Positions 33,235-40,742 of a stretch of 64,000 nucleotides of DNA are shown in pieces. A model generated the notes under the pieces. The model was not told where the DNA came from. It saw only the letters and a program-made list of their open reading frames with translations, and did not search any database. Every line of letters begins with the position of its first letter. The stretch's first letter is position 1. The translations under genes were made by a program, and so were the position numbers. Origin of the DNA: JAWHTC01 sp032586155 (GTDB lineage Bacteria; Pseudomonadota; Alphaproteobacteria; Rhodobacterales; Rhodobacteraceae); the NCBI RefSeq assembly GCF_032586155.1, contig NZ_JAWHTC010000001.1:620001-684000 (forward strand), given 5' to 3'.

Positions 33235-33271
33235 AAGGGCAGGTCGTAAAGACCTGCCCTTTCTTTTTTTT
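33235..33271 (+). terminator. Rho-independent terminator after phaP
   Basis: AAGGGCAGGTC-GTAAA-GACCTGCCCTT forms an 11-bp stem followed by TCTTTTTTTTC. Strong; it makes phaP a separate transcript from phaR. Confidence 0.9.
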
Positions 33272-33292
33272 CTGCAACAGCGTAAGCTTTGC

Positions 33293-33304
33293 TGCAGTGC
33301 TGCA
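33293..33304. promoter_or_regulatory. PhaR-type half-palindrome upstream of phaR
   Basis: TGCAG-TG-CTGCA lies 31 bases before the phaR GTG. It shares the arm sequence of the phaC palindrome with a shorter spacer, suggesting autoregulation. Confidence 0.5.
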
Positions 33305-33334
33305 TTCAGGCGGGATTCCAGGGGAGGATTTTTC

Positions 33335-33895
33335 GTGGCCGATAATGATAAGCCATTGTTGATTAAGCGTTATGCAAGCCGTCGCTTGTACAATACCGAG
33401 ACCTCGGATTACGTGACTCTGGAGGATATTGCCGGGTTCATCCGCGATGGGCGCGAGGTTCAGATCGTCGATTTGAAGTCGGGTGACGATCTGACGCGGC
33501 AATACCTTCTGCAGATCATCGCCGAGCATGAAAGCCGCGGTGAAAATGTTCTGCCGGTCAGTGTGCTGAATGATCTGGTGCGCAGTTATACCAACCAGGC
33601 GACCAGTGTGGTGCCGCAGTTCCTGCAGGCCAGTTTCGAGATGCTTCGCGACGGCCAATCCAAGATGATGGAAAATATCGGCACAATGAACCCGATGGCC
33701 AAGATGCCAGGGTTCGAGGCGATGCAGGCACAGCAGGAGGCCTTTATGAAGGCGATGACCGGGGCCTGGGCCGGAGGGACTGCGCCGACGTCGGACAATG
33801 AACCCAAGGCCGAAGAAGATGGTGACCAGCCGCTTGACGAGATCAAGCAGCAGTTGGCCGATCTTCAGGCGAAACTGTCGAAACTGAGCAAATAG
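33335..33895 (+). CDS. phaR: PHA synthesis repressor PhaR
   Basis: A 186-aa regulator that binds PHB and DNA. The N-terminal DNA-binding domain is 'LLIKRYASRRLYNTETSDYVTLEDIAGFIRDGREVQIVDLKSGDDLTRQYLLQII', followed by a PHB-binding helical repeat region with 'TSVVPQFLQASFEMLRDG' and a Gln/Lys C-terminal coil. GTG start with GGGGAGG 7 bases upstream. It represses phaP (and itself) until granules titrate it. Confidence 0.95.
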   Translation: MADNDKPLLIKRYASRRLYNTETSDYVTLEDIAGFIRDGREVQIVDLKSGDDLTRQYLLQIIAEHESRGENVLPVSVLNDLVRSYTNQATSVVPQFLQASFEMLRDGQSKMMENIGTMNPMAKMPGFEAMQAQQEAFMKAMTGAWAGGTAPTSDNEPKAEEDGDQPLDEIKQQLADLQAKLSKLSK

Positions 33896-33903
33896 CGCGC
33901 GAC

Positions 33904-34872
33904 ATGGCAACGCTGGGCCCCGGCAAGATCACGCTTTGGGGAATCGAGGTGTTCGTCGCCACCGCTGAGGAACGCTCGATCTCGGCGGCTGCACGGCGGC
34001 TGGGGGCGTCCCCTTCGGCGGTGTCGCAGCAATTGACCAACCTGGAAAACGCCATGGGCGTCGAGCTGATGGTGCGCAATGCGCGGCCGATGCGGCTGAC
34101 ACCGGCGGGCGAGATGTTCCGCCACCGGGCGCAGAGCATCCTGAATGAGGCAGCGCAGGCGCGGGCCGAGTTGACCCAGAAGGACATGAGCGCGCTGACG
34201 CGGTTCCGGCTGGGTATGATCGAGGATTTCGAGGCAGATGTGACACCAGCCTTGCTGGCGCAGCTGGGGGGTGAGTTGCAGAACTGTCAGTTCCTGCTGG
34301 AAACCGGGGCGAGCCATGTCCTCTATGACCAGCTGGACACGCGGGCGCTGGACATGATCGTGGCCGCCGAGATGGGGGCCCCGGCGGATTGGATGGAGGT
34401 GCATCCGATTCTGGAGGATGGGTTTGTGGTGGCCGCGCCCAAGGGGGCGGTGGATGCCGGCGGCAACGTGCGACAGCAGCTGCAGAACCTGCCCTTCGTG
34501 CAATACACCACGCGGCATCTGATGGGGCGCCTGATTGGCGATCACCTGGCGCGACAGCGGCTGCGGGTGGAGCATCGCTTTGAGCTCGACAGTTATCATG
34601 CGATCCTGGCGCTGGTTGGGCAGGGAGCGGGCTGGACCATCCTGACGCCGCTGGCCCTGATGCGGGCGCGGCGGTTTGCCGATCAGCTCGATGTGCTGGA
34701 ACTGCCCTTTGCACCGCTGAGCCGCACGATCAGCCTGACTGCGCGGCAAGGGATTCTGCAGGACATGCCGGGGCAGGTGGCAGATGCATTGCGGCCGATT
34801 TTGCAGGCCGCGGTGATTGATCCGGCGGTTGAGGCTTATCCATTTATTGCGGATGTGCTGCGGCTGCGGTGA
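33904..34872 (+). CDS. LysR-family transcriptional regulator
   Basis: A 322-aa LTTR with a winged HTH at about residues 10-68 ('WGIEVFVATAEERSISAAARRLGASPSAVSQQLTNLENAMG') and a periplasmic-binding-protein-like effector domain. It starts 8 bases after phaR, so it can be read through from that promoter. Target and inducer are unknown; its place next to phaR does not by itself prove a PHB role. Confidence 0.92.
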   Translation: MATLGPGKITLWGIEVFVATAEERSISAAARRLGASPSAVSQQLTNLENAMGVELMVRNARPMRLTPAGEMFRHRAQSILNEAAQARAELTQKDMSALTRFRLGMIEDFEADVTPALLAQLGGELQNCQFLLETGASHVLYDQLDTRALDMIVAAEMGAPADWMEVHPILEDGFVVAAPKGAVDAGGNVRQQLQNLPFVQYTTRHLMGRLIGDHLARQRLRVEHRFELDSYHAILALVGQGAGWTILTPLALMRARRFADQLDVLELPFAPLSRTISLTARQGILQDMPGQVADALRPILQAAVIDPAVEAYPFIADVLRLR

Positions 34873-34877
34873 GGGGC

Positions 34878-34923
34878 AAGGATTTTCGAAAATCCTTGGG
34901 AAGCGCCTTCGAAGGCGCTTTTT
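34878..34923 (+). terminator. Double hairpin terminator after the LysR gene
   Basis: AAGGATTTTCGAAAATCCTT (34878-34897, perfect 20-base palindrome) is followed by AAGCGCCTTCGAAGGCGCTT then TTT. The second hairpin with its T-run is a standard terminator. Confidence 0.85.
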
Positions 34924-34932
34924 ACCGGTGAG

Positions 34933-35832
34933 TCAGTAGGTGATCGGTTGGCTCAGATCGCCGCGTTCGAGCAAAGCAAAATAATCTGCGCGTAGGGATC
35001 TGGCCACCGGGCCGGGGGAATCGTTGGAAAAGACCCGGTCATCCACCCGTGTCACCGGGATGGCGCCGCCACCGGATGAGGACATGAAGACCTCGTCCGC
35101 CTCCATCAGCTCGGCCAGTGGCAGGGGGCGGGTTTCGACGGCCAGGCCACGGGCCTCACAGAGTTCAATCATGGTGCGCCGCGTGATGCCGTGTAGCACG
35201 CCGTGATCGGATGTGACGATCGTATTCCCCTTGAGGGCAAAGATGTTGAAGCCCGGGCCTTCTGTGACGTTGCCATCGTGATCGAGAAGCGCGGTGTTGT
35301 CGAAGCCGGCCTGTTTGGCCTCGAGAAGGCCGGTAGTGAAATCGCCCCAATGGTAGTTCTTGGCGCGGGGATTGACGCTGTCCTCGGGGATGCGGCGAGA
35401 GGATTTGGAGATCCACAGGTGGACGCCGCGCTCAGCCAGTTCGGGCTTTGCGATATGCACGTAAGGCACGCACCAGGCGTAGAAATGGTTGGCGCAGTCG
35501 CGCGGGTCGCGGGAACCGGCGACCATTGGAACGCCGCGCGAGGCAACCATGGAGACATAGGATTGACGCAGGCCAGAGCGGGCGACCATGCGGTGCAGGA
35601 TGGTCGTGATCTCTTCGGGTGTCTGGGGAATGGTCAGCTGGAGCGCGGCGAGGGATTGGCGGAAGCGGGCCAAGTAGTCGGGCAGGCGGAAGAAACTGCC
35701 GTTCCAAACGGGGACCACGTCATAGGTGATGTCGGAATGGGTCAGGCCCCAGTCGAGGACCGAGATTTTCGCGTCGGCCACGGGGATGATCTGGCCGTCC
35801 ATCCAGGCGGCACCCTTGGTGAAATCCGGCAT
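34933..35832 (-). CDS. Class IV PLP aminotransferase (BCAT / D-amino acid transaminase family)
   Basis: A 299-aa fold-type IV PLP protein. The Schiff-base lysine is Lys158 in 'RAKNYHWGDF', followed by 'ALLDHDGNVTEGPGFNIFAL' (PLP phosphate/cofactor Glu) and 'GITRRTMIELCEARG'. Family members act as branched-chain or D-alanine aminotransferases or 4-amino-4-deoxychorismate lyase. The N-terminus 'GAAWMDGQIIPVADAKISVLDWGLTHSD' is diagnostic. The ATG at 35832 was chosen because further upstream the frame has no such match. Substrate not set. Confidence 0.88.
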   Translation of the reverse strand: MPDFTKGAAWMDGQIIPVADAKISVLDWGLTHSDITYDVVPVWNGSFFRLPDYLARFRQSLAALQLTIPQTPEEITTILHRMVARSGLRQSYVSMVASRGVPMVAGSRDPRDCANHFYAWCVPYVHIAKPELAERGVHLWISKSSRRIPEDSVNPRAKNYHWGDFTTGLLEAKQAGFDNTALLDHDGNVTEGPGFNIFALKGNTIVTSDHGVLHGITRRTMIELCEARGLAVETRPLPLAELMEADEVFMSSSGGGAIPVTRVDDRVFSNDSPGPVARSLRADYFALLERGDLSQPITY

Positions 35833-35892
35833 CGAAGCCTCGCGGTTTGTTGGGCGCGAGCGTGGCAGATGTCTGGGGGGCTGGCAAGCGGA

Positions 35893-35916
35893 GGTGCGTG
35901 AAATCACGCACCCTAC
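35893..35916. repeat. Intergenic element B, copy 3
   Basis: GGTGCGTGA-AA-TCACGCACC (9-bp stem, 2-base loop) followed by CTAC, between the stop of the DegT-type gene and the class IV transaminase gene. Confidence 0.6.
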
Positions 35917-35917
35917 A

Positions 35918-37150
35918 TTAGGTGCCGTAGGCCCGGCTGTTGGCCATGACATCGCCCGCTGCGTTGGTCAGGGCCTCGGCGAGCCATGAACAATCTTCGA
36001 GCGTCAGGCGGGCAGGCAGGCGGACGTCGCAGGCGCGCATCAGCATTTTGCGGGTCTGGGGCAGTTCGGGGGCGCCGCCGGGGATGAATTGCCAGTTCCA
36101 GAAGGCGCGGGCGTTGTCAGTGGAAAGCCCAAAGACCTGGACCTTGACGCCGCGGGCCTGTGCGGCGGACGCGAAGGCGCGGGTTTGGTCATCGGTCAGC
36201 CCCATGAGGTTGAATTGAATCGAATCCGGGGCGCGGTCCTCGGGGGACAGTTTATCCGGGACCGAAAGCCAGGGCGAGGCGTTCAGCAGAGCCGCCACGT
36301 GGTCATGATTGCGGCGGCCATCGCGGACGCGGCGGGGAACCTCGGCCAGCTGCGGGCGCAGAACGGCGGCCGAGAGGTTGCCGAGGCGCAGGTTGTAGAG
36401 CGGCAGTTTGTTTTGCCAGCGGGCAAAGGCCTGTACCAGCTCGGCCGAGTTGTCGCCGGGGGGCATGTGCTTTTGCCAGTTGTGCTCATAGGCGCCGGAC
36501 ATGATCACGGCACGAGCGACAAGGTCGGCGTCGTCGGTGATCAGGATGCCGCCTTCGCCGGAATTCAGCAGTTTGTAGGACTGGAACGAGAAACAGCCGA
36601 CGCGCCCAATGGTGCCGATTTTGCGACCGTGCCATTCTGTGCCAAGCGAATGGGCGGCGTCTTCGACCACGGGAATGTTGCGATCGTTGCAGAGGGCCAT
36701 GATCGCGTCCATGTCCGAGGTATGGCCGCGCATGTGGCTGACGATGACGGCAGAGATGTCTTCGTCGAGCCGGACGGCAAAATCTTCGATGTCGATGCGA
36801 TAGTTCTCGCCCACCTCGCAGAGCACGGGGACGCAGTCGGCATGGACGACCGAAGACGGTACAGCGGCAAAGGTGAAACCGGGGATCAGCACACGAGCGT
36901 CGCGAGGCAGGTCGAGCGCCTTGAGCGACAGGAAAAGGGCCGCCGAGCAGGACGAGACGGCAAGCGCGTACTTCACGCCCATCATCGCCGCAAATTCGCG
37001 TTCCAGGAGGGCCACGGGGGCGTCTTCGGGGGCGGTGTAGCGGAAGAGGTCCCCGGAGGAGAGCAGGCGTTCGATCTCGGCCCGGGCCGAAGCCGGGATG
37101 GGTTCGGCGTCATAGACATTGGGGGCGGGGGATTGCGCTTGGATGTTCAT
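35918..37150 (-). CDS. DegT/DnrJ/EryC1/StrS-type PLP aminotransferase
   Basis: A 410-aa fold-type I PLP enzyme. The PLP lysine is Lys193 in 'FSFQSYKLLNSGEGG', preceded by 'VVEDAAHSLGTEW' (PLP Asp) and 'IPGFTFAAVPSSVVHADCVPVL'. The family mainly aminates nucleotide-keto-sugars or scyllo-inosose; no sugar-nucleotide genes are nearby, so the substrate is open. ATG with an upstream 'AAAGCC' only; the long AT-richer stretch ahead (37151-37591) presumably holds the promoter. Confidence 0.88.
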   Translation of the reverse strand: MNIQAQSPAPNVYDAEPIPASARAEIERLLSSGDLFRYTAPEDAPVALLEREFAAMMGVKYALAVSSCSAALFLSLKALDLPRDARVLIPGFTFAAVPSSVVHADCVPVLCEVGENYRIDIEDFAVRLDEDISAVIVSHMRGHTSDMDAIMALCNDRNIPVVEDAAHSLGTEWHGRKIGTIGRVGCFSFQSYKLLNSGEGGILITDDADLVARAVIMSGAYEHNWQKHMPPGDNSAELVQAFARWQNKLPLYNLRLGNLSAAVLRPQLAEVPRRVRDGRRNHDHVAALLNASPWLSVPDKLSPEDRAPDSIQFNLMGLTDDQTRAFASAAQARGVKVQVFGLSTDNARAFWNWQFIPGGAPELPQTRKMLMRACDVRLPARLTLEDCSWLAEALTNAAGDVMANSRAYGT

Positions 37151-37591
37151 GGCTTTTCGGTTTTTCTGAATAAGGCTTTCAGGAAATCTAAATCAAAGAG
37201 GTGGACGGGGGAAGGATTATTTTTGTGTCAGATTGCCCCAAGTGGCCGGTGGGCAAGCGCTTTGTGCAGGGGGAGGGGACGCCTTGCGACGTGCATCTTC
37301 GCAAGGATGAAGGAAGTACTTCGGGGCCTGAGAACCGTTGGGGGTGCAAGGCAATTAAATTGCGGGGAGGCGATTTCGCTGCTTGGCTGGCAGGTGCCGA
37401 CCAGGCAGAGTGATCCCGAGATGAAGCCCGCATCCCAATCGGCGTTGATCGATGAACTGGACGGCGATTTGCCCGCGGGTGTGCGCGCCGCGGCGCGCCC
37501 GTCGAAGCCAGGCTCAGGTGCCGGGCAGGGCGGCAAGGGCTGCGCGGGTAGCGGCGCTTTTTGAAGCGGCGTAGTTTGGCCGAGACATGGC
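37151..37591. other. 441-base gap with two small palindromes
   Basis: Between the DegT-type gene start and the aldolase stop. I see the hairpin CCTTGCGA…TCGCAAGG (37282-37306), GCAATTAAATTGC near 37351, and short open frames (37201-37413 plus, 37421-37564 plus) without supporting ribosome sites or family signals. No gene is supported; the promoter of the DegT-type gene should lie near 37150-37200. Confidence 0.4.
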
Positions 37592-38368
37592 TTAACCCAA
37601 ACGCTCGGTCCAGCGGTTGCGAAGTGCGCGCGCGGCTTTGGCGAAGAGGACGACGTCGATGCCTACGGCGATCACCTGTGCACCCCAATCGAGGTAGGTT
37701 TGCGCGGTGTCGTCGTTGAGCGCCAGAATGCAAGGCGCCTTCCCCGCGGCAGCGGTTCGTTTCAGGATGTCTTGGATAGCTGCTTCCACGTCAGGGTGCC
37801 CGGCATTGCCGGGATGGCCCATGTCCGCCGACAAATCCGCCGGGCCGATGAATACGCCATCGACACCATCCACAGCGAGAATGTCATCGAGGTTTTCCAT
37901 CCCTTTCACGGTTTCGACCTGCACCAGCAGGCAGACCTGATCATTGGCGGTGGTGACGTAATCGGGGATTGCGGAATAGCCGGTGGCCCGGGCACCGGCG
38001 CCGCCCATACCGCGGAAGCCATCCGGGGGGTAGCGCATCGCACGGGCGAGATAATCGGTCTGTTCGGCAGTCTCGACCATTGGGACCAGGATTGTCTGGC
38101 ACCCGGCATCGAGAACCTGTTTTATGATCCAGTCGCTGCCGATGGGGATGCGGACGATGGCCTCGGACTGGCTGTTCTGGATCGCGTGAATCTGCTGCGA
38201 CATCGAACTGATGTCATAGGGGGAGTGCTCGCCATCGATGGTCAGCCAGTCGAATCCGGCAGTGGCGAGAATTTCGGTGGCATAAGCATCGCCGAACGAC
38301 GCCCAGCATCCGATCTGGGTTTTGCCCTCCTTTAGGGCCTGTTTGAAGCGGTTCACAGGGGCGGGCAT
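37592..38368 (-). CDS. HpcH/HpaI-type 2-oxo acid aldolase
   Basis: A 258-aa class II aldolase. Metal and catalytic features: 'DWLTIDGEHSPYD' (His), 'AIVRIPIGSDWIIKQVLDAGCQTILVPMVET' (Arg), 'LLVQVETVKGMENLDDI' (Glu) and 'GVFIGPADLSADMG' (Asp). Members cleave 4-hydroxy-2-oxo acids to pyruvate (or succinic semialdehyde plus pyruvate in the homoprotocatechuate route). No other homoprotocatechuate genes are here. Its ATG lies 4 bases after the stop of the decarboxylase gene, so the two are cotranscribed. Confidence 0.9.
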   Translation of the reverse strand: MPAPVNRFKQALKEGKTQIGCWASFGDAYATEILATAGFDWLTIDGEHSPYDISSMSQQIHAIQNSQSEAIVRIPIGSDWIIKQVLDAGCQTILVPMVETAEQTDYLARAMRYPPDGFRGMGGAGARATGYSAIPDYVTTANDQVCLLVQVETVKGMENLDDILAVDGVDGVFIGPADLSADMGHPGNAGHPDVEAAIQDILKRTAAAGKAPCILALNDDTAQTYLDWGAQVIAVGIDVVLFAKAARALRNRWTERLG

Positions 38369-38372
38369 GGGC

Positions 38373-39791
38373 TTAGTCCTTCGATGTGGTGGCGGCGATC
38401 TCGAGGATCACGTCATGGGCGGTCTGGATGTCATCGCGAGTGCAGTCAAACTGACCCGCCGTAAAGCGGATGACAAGGTCGCCATTTGTGCGGGTTTGCG
38501 TGAGGTAGATACGGCCATCGTCGTTTATGGCATTGATCAGGCGCTGGTTCAGGTCATCGAGGTTCGATGCGCCGGCGGGCGCGAAGCGGAAGGTGAAGAG
38601 CGCCAGGACCGGGTCGGTCGTGATCTCGAAATCGGGTTTGGCGCGGAGTTGCTCGGCCAATTCCTGGGTCCAGGAGACATGATTTCTGAGCATCTGGCGC
38701 AGCCCGTCGAGACCATAGGCGCGGATCAGGAACCAGAGTTTCAGGGCGCGGAAGCGACGGCCAAGGGGCACGGACCATTCGGAATAGTTGATGATGCCGT
38801 TTTGCCCATGGGTTTTGAGGTATTCCGGCTGGATCGCCAGCGTGCGGGTGAGATCCTCGGGCGAGCGAATGAAATGGGCCGAGAGGTCGAACTGGGTGCC
38901 GAGCCATTTATGCGGGTTGAGCACCACGCTATCGGCGCGCTCGACCCCTTGCCACAGGGAGCGAAACTCGGGGCAGATCATCGCCGAGCCGGCCCAGGCG
39001 GCATCGACATGGGTGTAGAGGTTGAACTCCTCGGCCACGTCCATGACGGCGGCGATGTCGTCGCAGGCACCGGTGCCGGTGCCGCCGGTGCAGGCGATGA
39101 TCCCGGCGGGCAGGTACCCGTCGGAGATGTCCTGTTCGATGGCGGTGCTTAGGGCGTTGGGGTCCATGGATCGTAGAGGGCCTTGTGTGGGAATGCGCAC
39201 AAGGTTGGCCTCGCCGATGCCGGAGATCCAGATGGCGCGGTCGATGGAGGTGTGGACTTCGGAAGAGGCATAGACGCGCAGGGTCTTCTGGCCGGGCAGG
39301 CCGGAGGCGTTACCATCCCAATTCAGGGCGCGTTCGCGCATGGTGAGCACGGCGGCCAGCGTGGCTGAGCTGGCGCTGTCCTGGATGACACCGTGAAACC
39401 CGGTGGGCAGGCCGAGGCCCTGGCGCAGCCAGTCCATCATCCGGGTTTCCATCTCGGTCGCCGCTGGCGAGGTCTGCCACAGCATGCATTGCGCTGCGGT
39501 GGCCGCGATCAGGTTGTCGGCCAGTACTGCCGCGGGGGAGGCGTTCGAGGGAAAATAGGCGAAGAAACGCGGGTGCTGCCAATGGGTCATGCCGGGCATG
39601 ACGATGGTTTCGAAATCCGAAAGGATGTCTTCGATGGGCTGCGGCGCATCGGGCGGGGCAGTCGGCAGTTGCGCGGCAATCTCACCCGGTTTGGTCTGGG
39701 CTCGCACGGGGCGCTCGCGAAGGGTGGCGTGGTAGTTCGCCGCCCAGTCGGCCGCCCATTTGCCCCATTTCGGAAAATCGCTCCAGCGCAT
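38373..39791 (-). CDS. Aromatic-L-amino-acid/PLP group II decarboxylase
   Basis: A 472-aa group II decarboxylase. The PLP lysine is Lys295 in 'VVLNPHKWLGTQFD', with 'HVDAAWAGSAM' (PLP Asp) and 'DSASSATLAAVLTMRERAL' upstream. Members decarboxylate DOPA, tryptophan, tyrosine or phenylalanine. I use the ATG at 39791 because GGAG lies 6 bases before it; a second ATG at 39803 is in frame. The upstream dyad (39805-39822) resembles a motif before hmgA, hinting at shared control of aromatic amino acid use. Confidence 0.88.
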   Translation of the reverse strand: MRWSDFPKWGKWAADWAANYHATLRERPVRAQTKPGEIAAQLPTAPPDAPQPIEDILSDFETIVMPGMTHWQHPRFFAYFPSNASPAAVLADNLIAATAAQCMLWQTSPAATEMETRMMDWLRQGLGLPTGFHGVIQDSASSATLAAVLTMRERALNWDGNASGLPGQKTLRVYASSEVHTSIDRAIWISGIGEANLVRIPTQGPLRSMDPNALSTAIEQDISDGYLPAGIIACTGGTGTGACDDIAAVMDVAEEFNLYTHVDAAWAGSAMICPEFRSLWQGVERADSVVLNPHKWLGTQFDLSAHFIRSPEDLTRTLAIQPEYLKTHGQNGIINYSEWSVPLGRRFRALKLWFLIRAYGLDGLRQMLRNHVSWTQELAEQLRAKPDFEITTDPVLALFTFRFAPAGASNLDDLNQRLINAINDDGRIYLTQTRTNGDLVIRFTAGQFDCTRDDIQTAHDVILEIAATTSKD

Positions 39792-39804
39792 GATGTTCTC
39801 CATT

Positions 39805-39822
39805 TAGTTAACATGTAAACTA
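39805..39822. promoter_or_regulatory. Near-palindrome upstream of the decarboxylase
   Basis: TAGTTAACATGTAAACTA matches its own reverse complement at 16 of 18 positions and ends 14 bases before the chosen ATG. The half AGTTAACA also occurs in the hmgA/marR gap. Confidence 0.5.
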
Positions 39823-39953
39823 CAGGACTCGCGACGTGCTGGCAAGAGTGGCTTGAAGCCGGGGCGGGATCAAGGCGGTGAAGGCGTAATCGTGTTAGAA
39901 TCGAACCTGTTACCAATGATGGAGGATTGACGAACGAAGGAGGAGGAGAAGTT

Positions 39954-40670
39954 ATGAGAACGTTGATCTTGATCGCAATGCTGGGATTTGCCCAGGTCGC
40001 GCAGGCCGACGGCTTGCGGATTGGGACCGAGGGCGCTCAGCCGCCCTACAATTTCGTCGAAAACGGCGAGGTGCGGGGCTTTGAGCGTGAAATGGGAGAC
40101 ATGGTTTGTGCGCGGATGAAGCTGGACTGTACGTGGCAGGTCGTTGCGCCGGATGCTCTGTTACCGGGACTGGCCGAGGCGCGTTATGACGTCGTGATCT
40201 CGGCGGTTCCGACCGACGCCGCGCTGGGTGAAAGCCTCGCGCAGACGCAGCCTTATGTGATGCCCGATATTGTTGCGAGCATTCACCTTGCTGGAAAGAA
40301 ATTCGAAATGGGCAGCGGTCGCATGGTTGCGATCCCGGGGTTCGACGTGGAGACGTGGTCGAAACTCTCGGGACGGAACGCCGAAATGTTCGAGTCGTCC
40401 GATGCGGCATTGCAGGCGCTGCGCGATGGTGAGGTGGATCTGGTCGTCGGGCCACGTGCGGTGTTGGCCCCGGTCGTAGCCGAGGCCGATGGAATGTTCG
40501 ACTACATGTACGAAGCCCAAAGCTATGCGCCGGGATATGCAGCGGTATTCCGCGAAGATGATGTCGACCGGCGCTTTGCCTTCGAGGATATGCTGTTCGA
40601 CATGAGTAAGGACGGCAGCCTCCGCGAGCTGGTTTTCAAATGGTTCGGGCATGGTGCCAATCCCGGCTAG
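39954..40670 (+). CDS. Family 3 extracellular solute-binding protein
   Basis: A 238-aa periplasmic binding protein with a signal peptide (about 1-18, 'LILIAMLGFAQVAQA') and the polar-amino-acid SBP pattern 'LRIGTEGAQPPYNFVENGEVRGFEREMGDMVCARM' and 'DVVISAVPTD'. AGGAGGAGG lies just before the ATG at 39954. No permease or ATPase gene is adjacent, so it is either an orphan receptor-type SBP or a partner of a distant ABC system. Confidence 0.87.
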   Translation: MRTLILIAMLGFAQVAQADGLRIGTEGAQPPYNFVENGEVRGFEREMGDMVCARMKLDCTWQVVAPDALLPGLAEARYDVVISAVPTDAALGESLAQTQPYVMPDIVASIHLAGKKFEMGSGRMVAIPGFDVETWSKLSGRNAEMFESSDAALQALRDGEVDLVVGPRAVLAPVVAEADGMFDYMYEAQSYAPGYAAVFREDDVDRRFAFEDMLFDMSKDGSLRELVFKWFGHGANPG

Positions 40671-40688
40671 GCTGGTCGCCGAATGAGG

Positions 40689-40722
40689 GCTCTCCGGATG
40701 CCGTTCAGCCGGTGTCCGGAGA
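40689..40722. terminator. Inverted repeat between convergent genes
   Basis: CTCTCCGGA…TCCGGAGAG (9-bp outer stem) sits between the solute-binding protein stop and the antiporter stop. Likely bidirectional terminator; no T-run on the plus strand. Confidence 0.55.
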
Positions 40723-40742
40723 GTCCCGATCGGTTTTCTGAT

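Noticed and set aside
36089..37564. Long plus-strand open frame (491 codons) opposite the DegT-type gene
   Set aside because: It is the antisense mirror of a GC-rich gene; low-complexity Gly/Arg/Asp content, no ribosome site and no family signal.
37201..37564. Two short plus-strand frames in the 441-base gap
   Set aside because: Weak or absent ribosome sites and no recognisable protein features.
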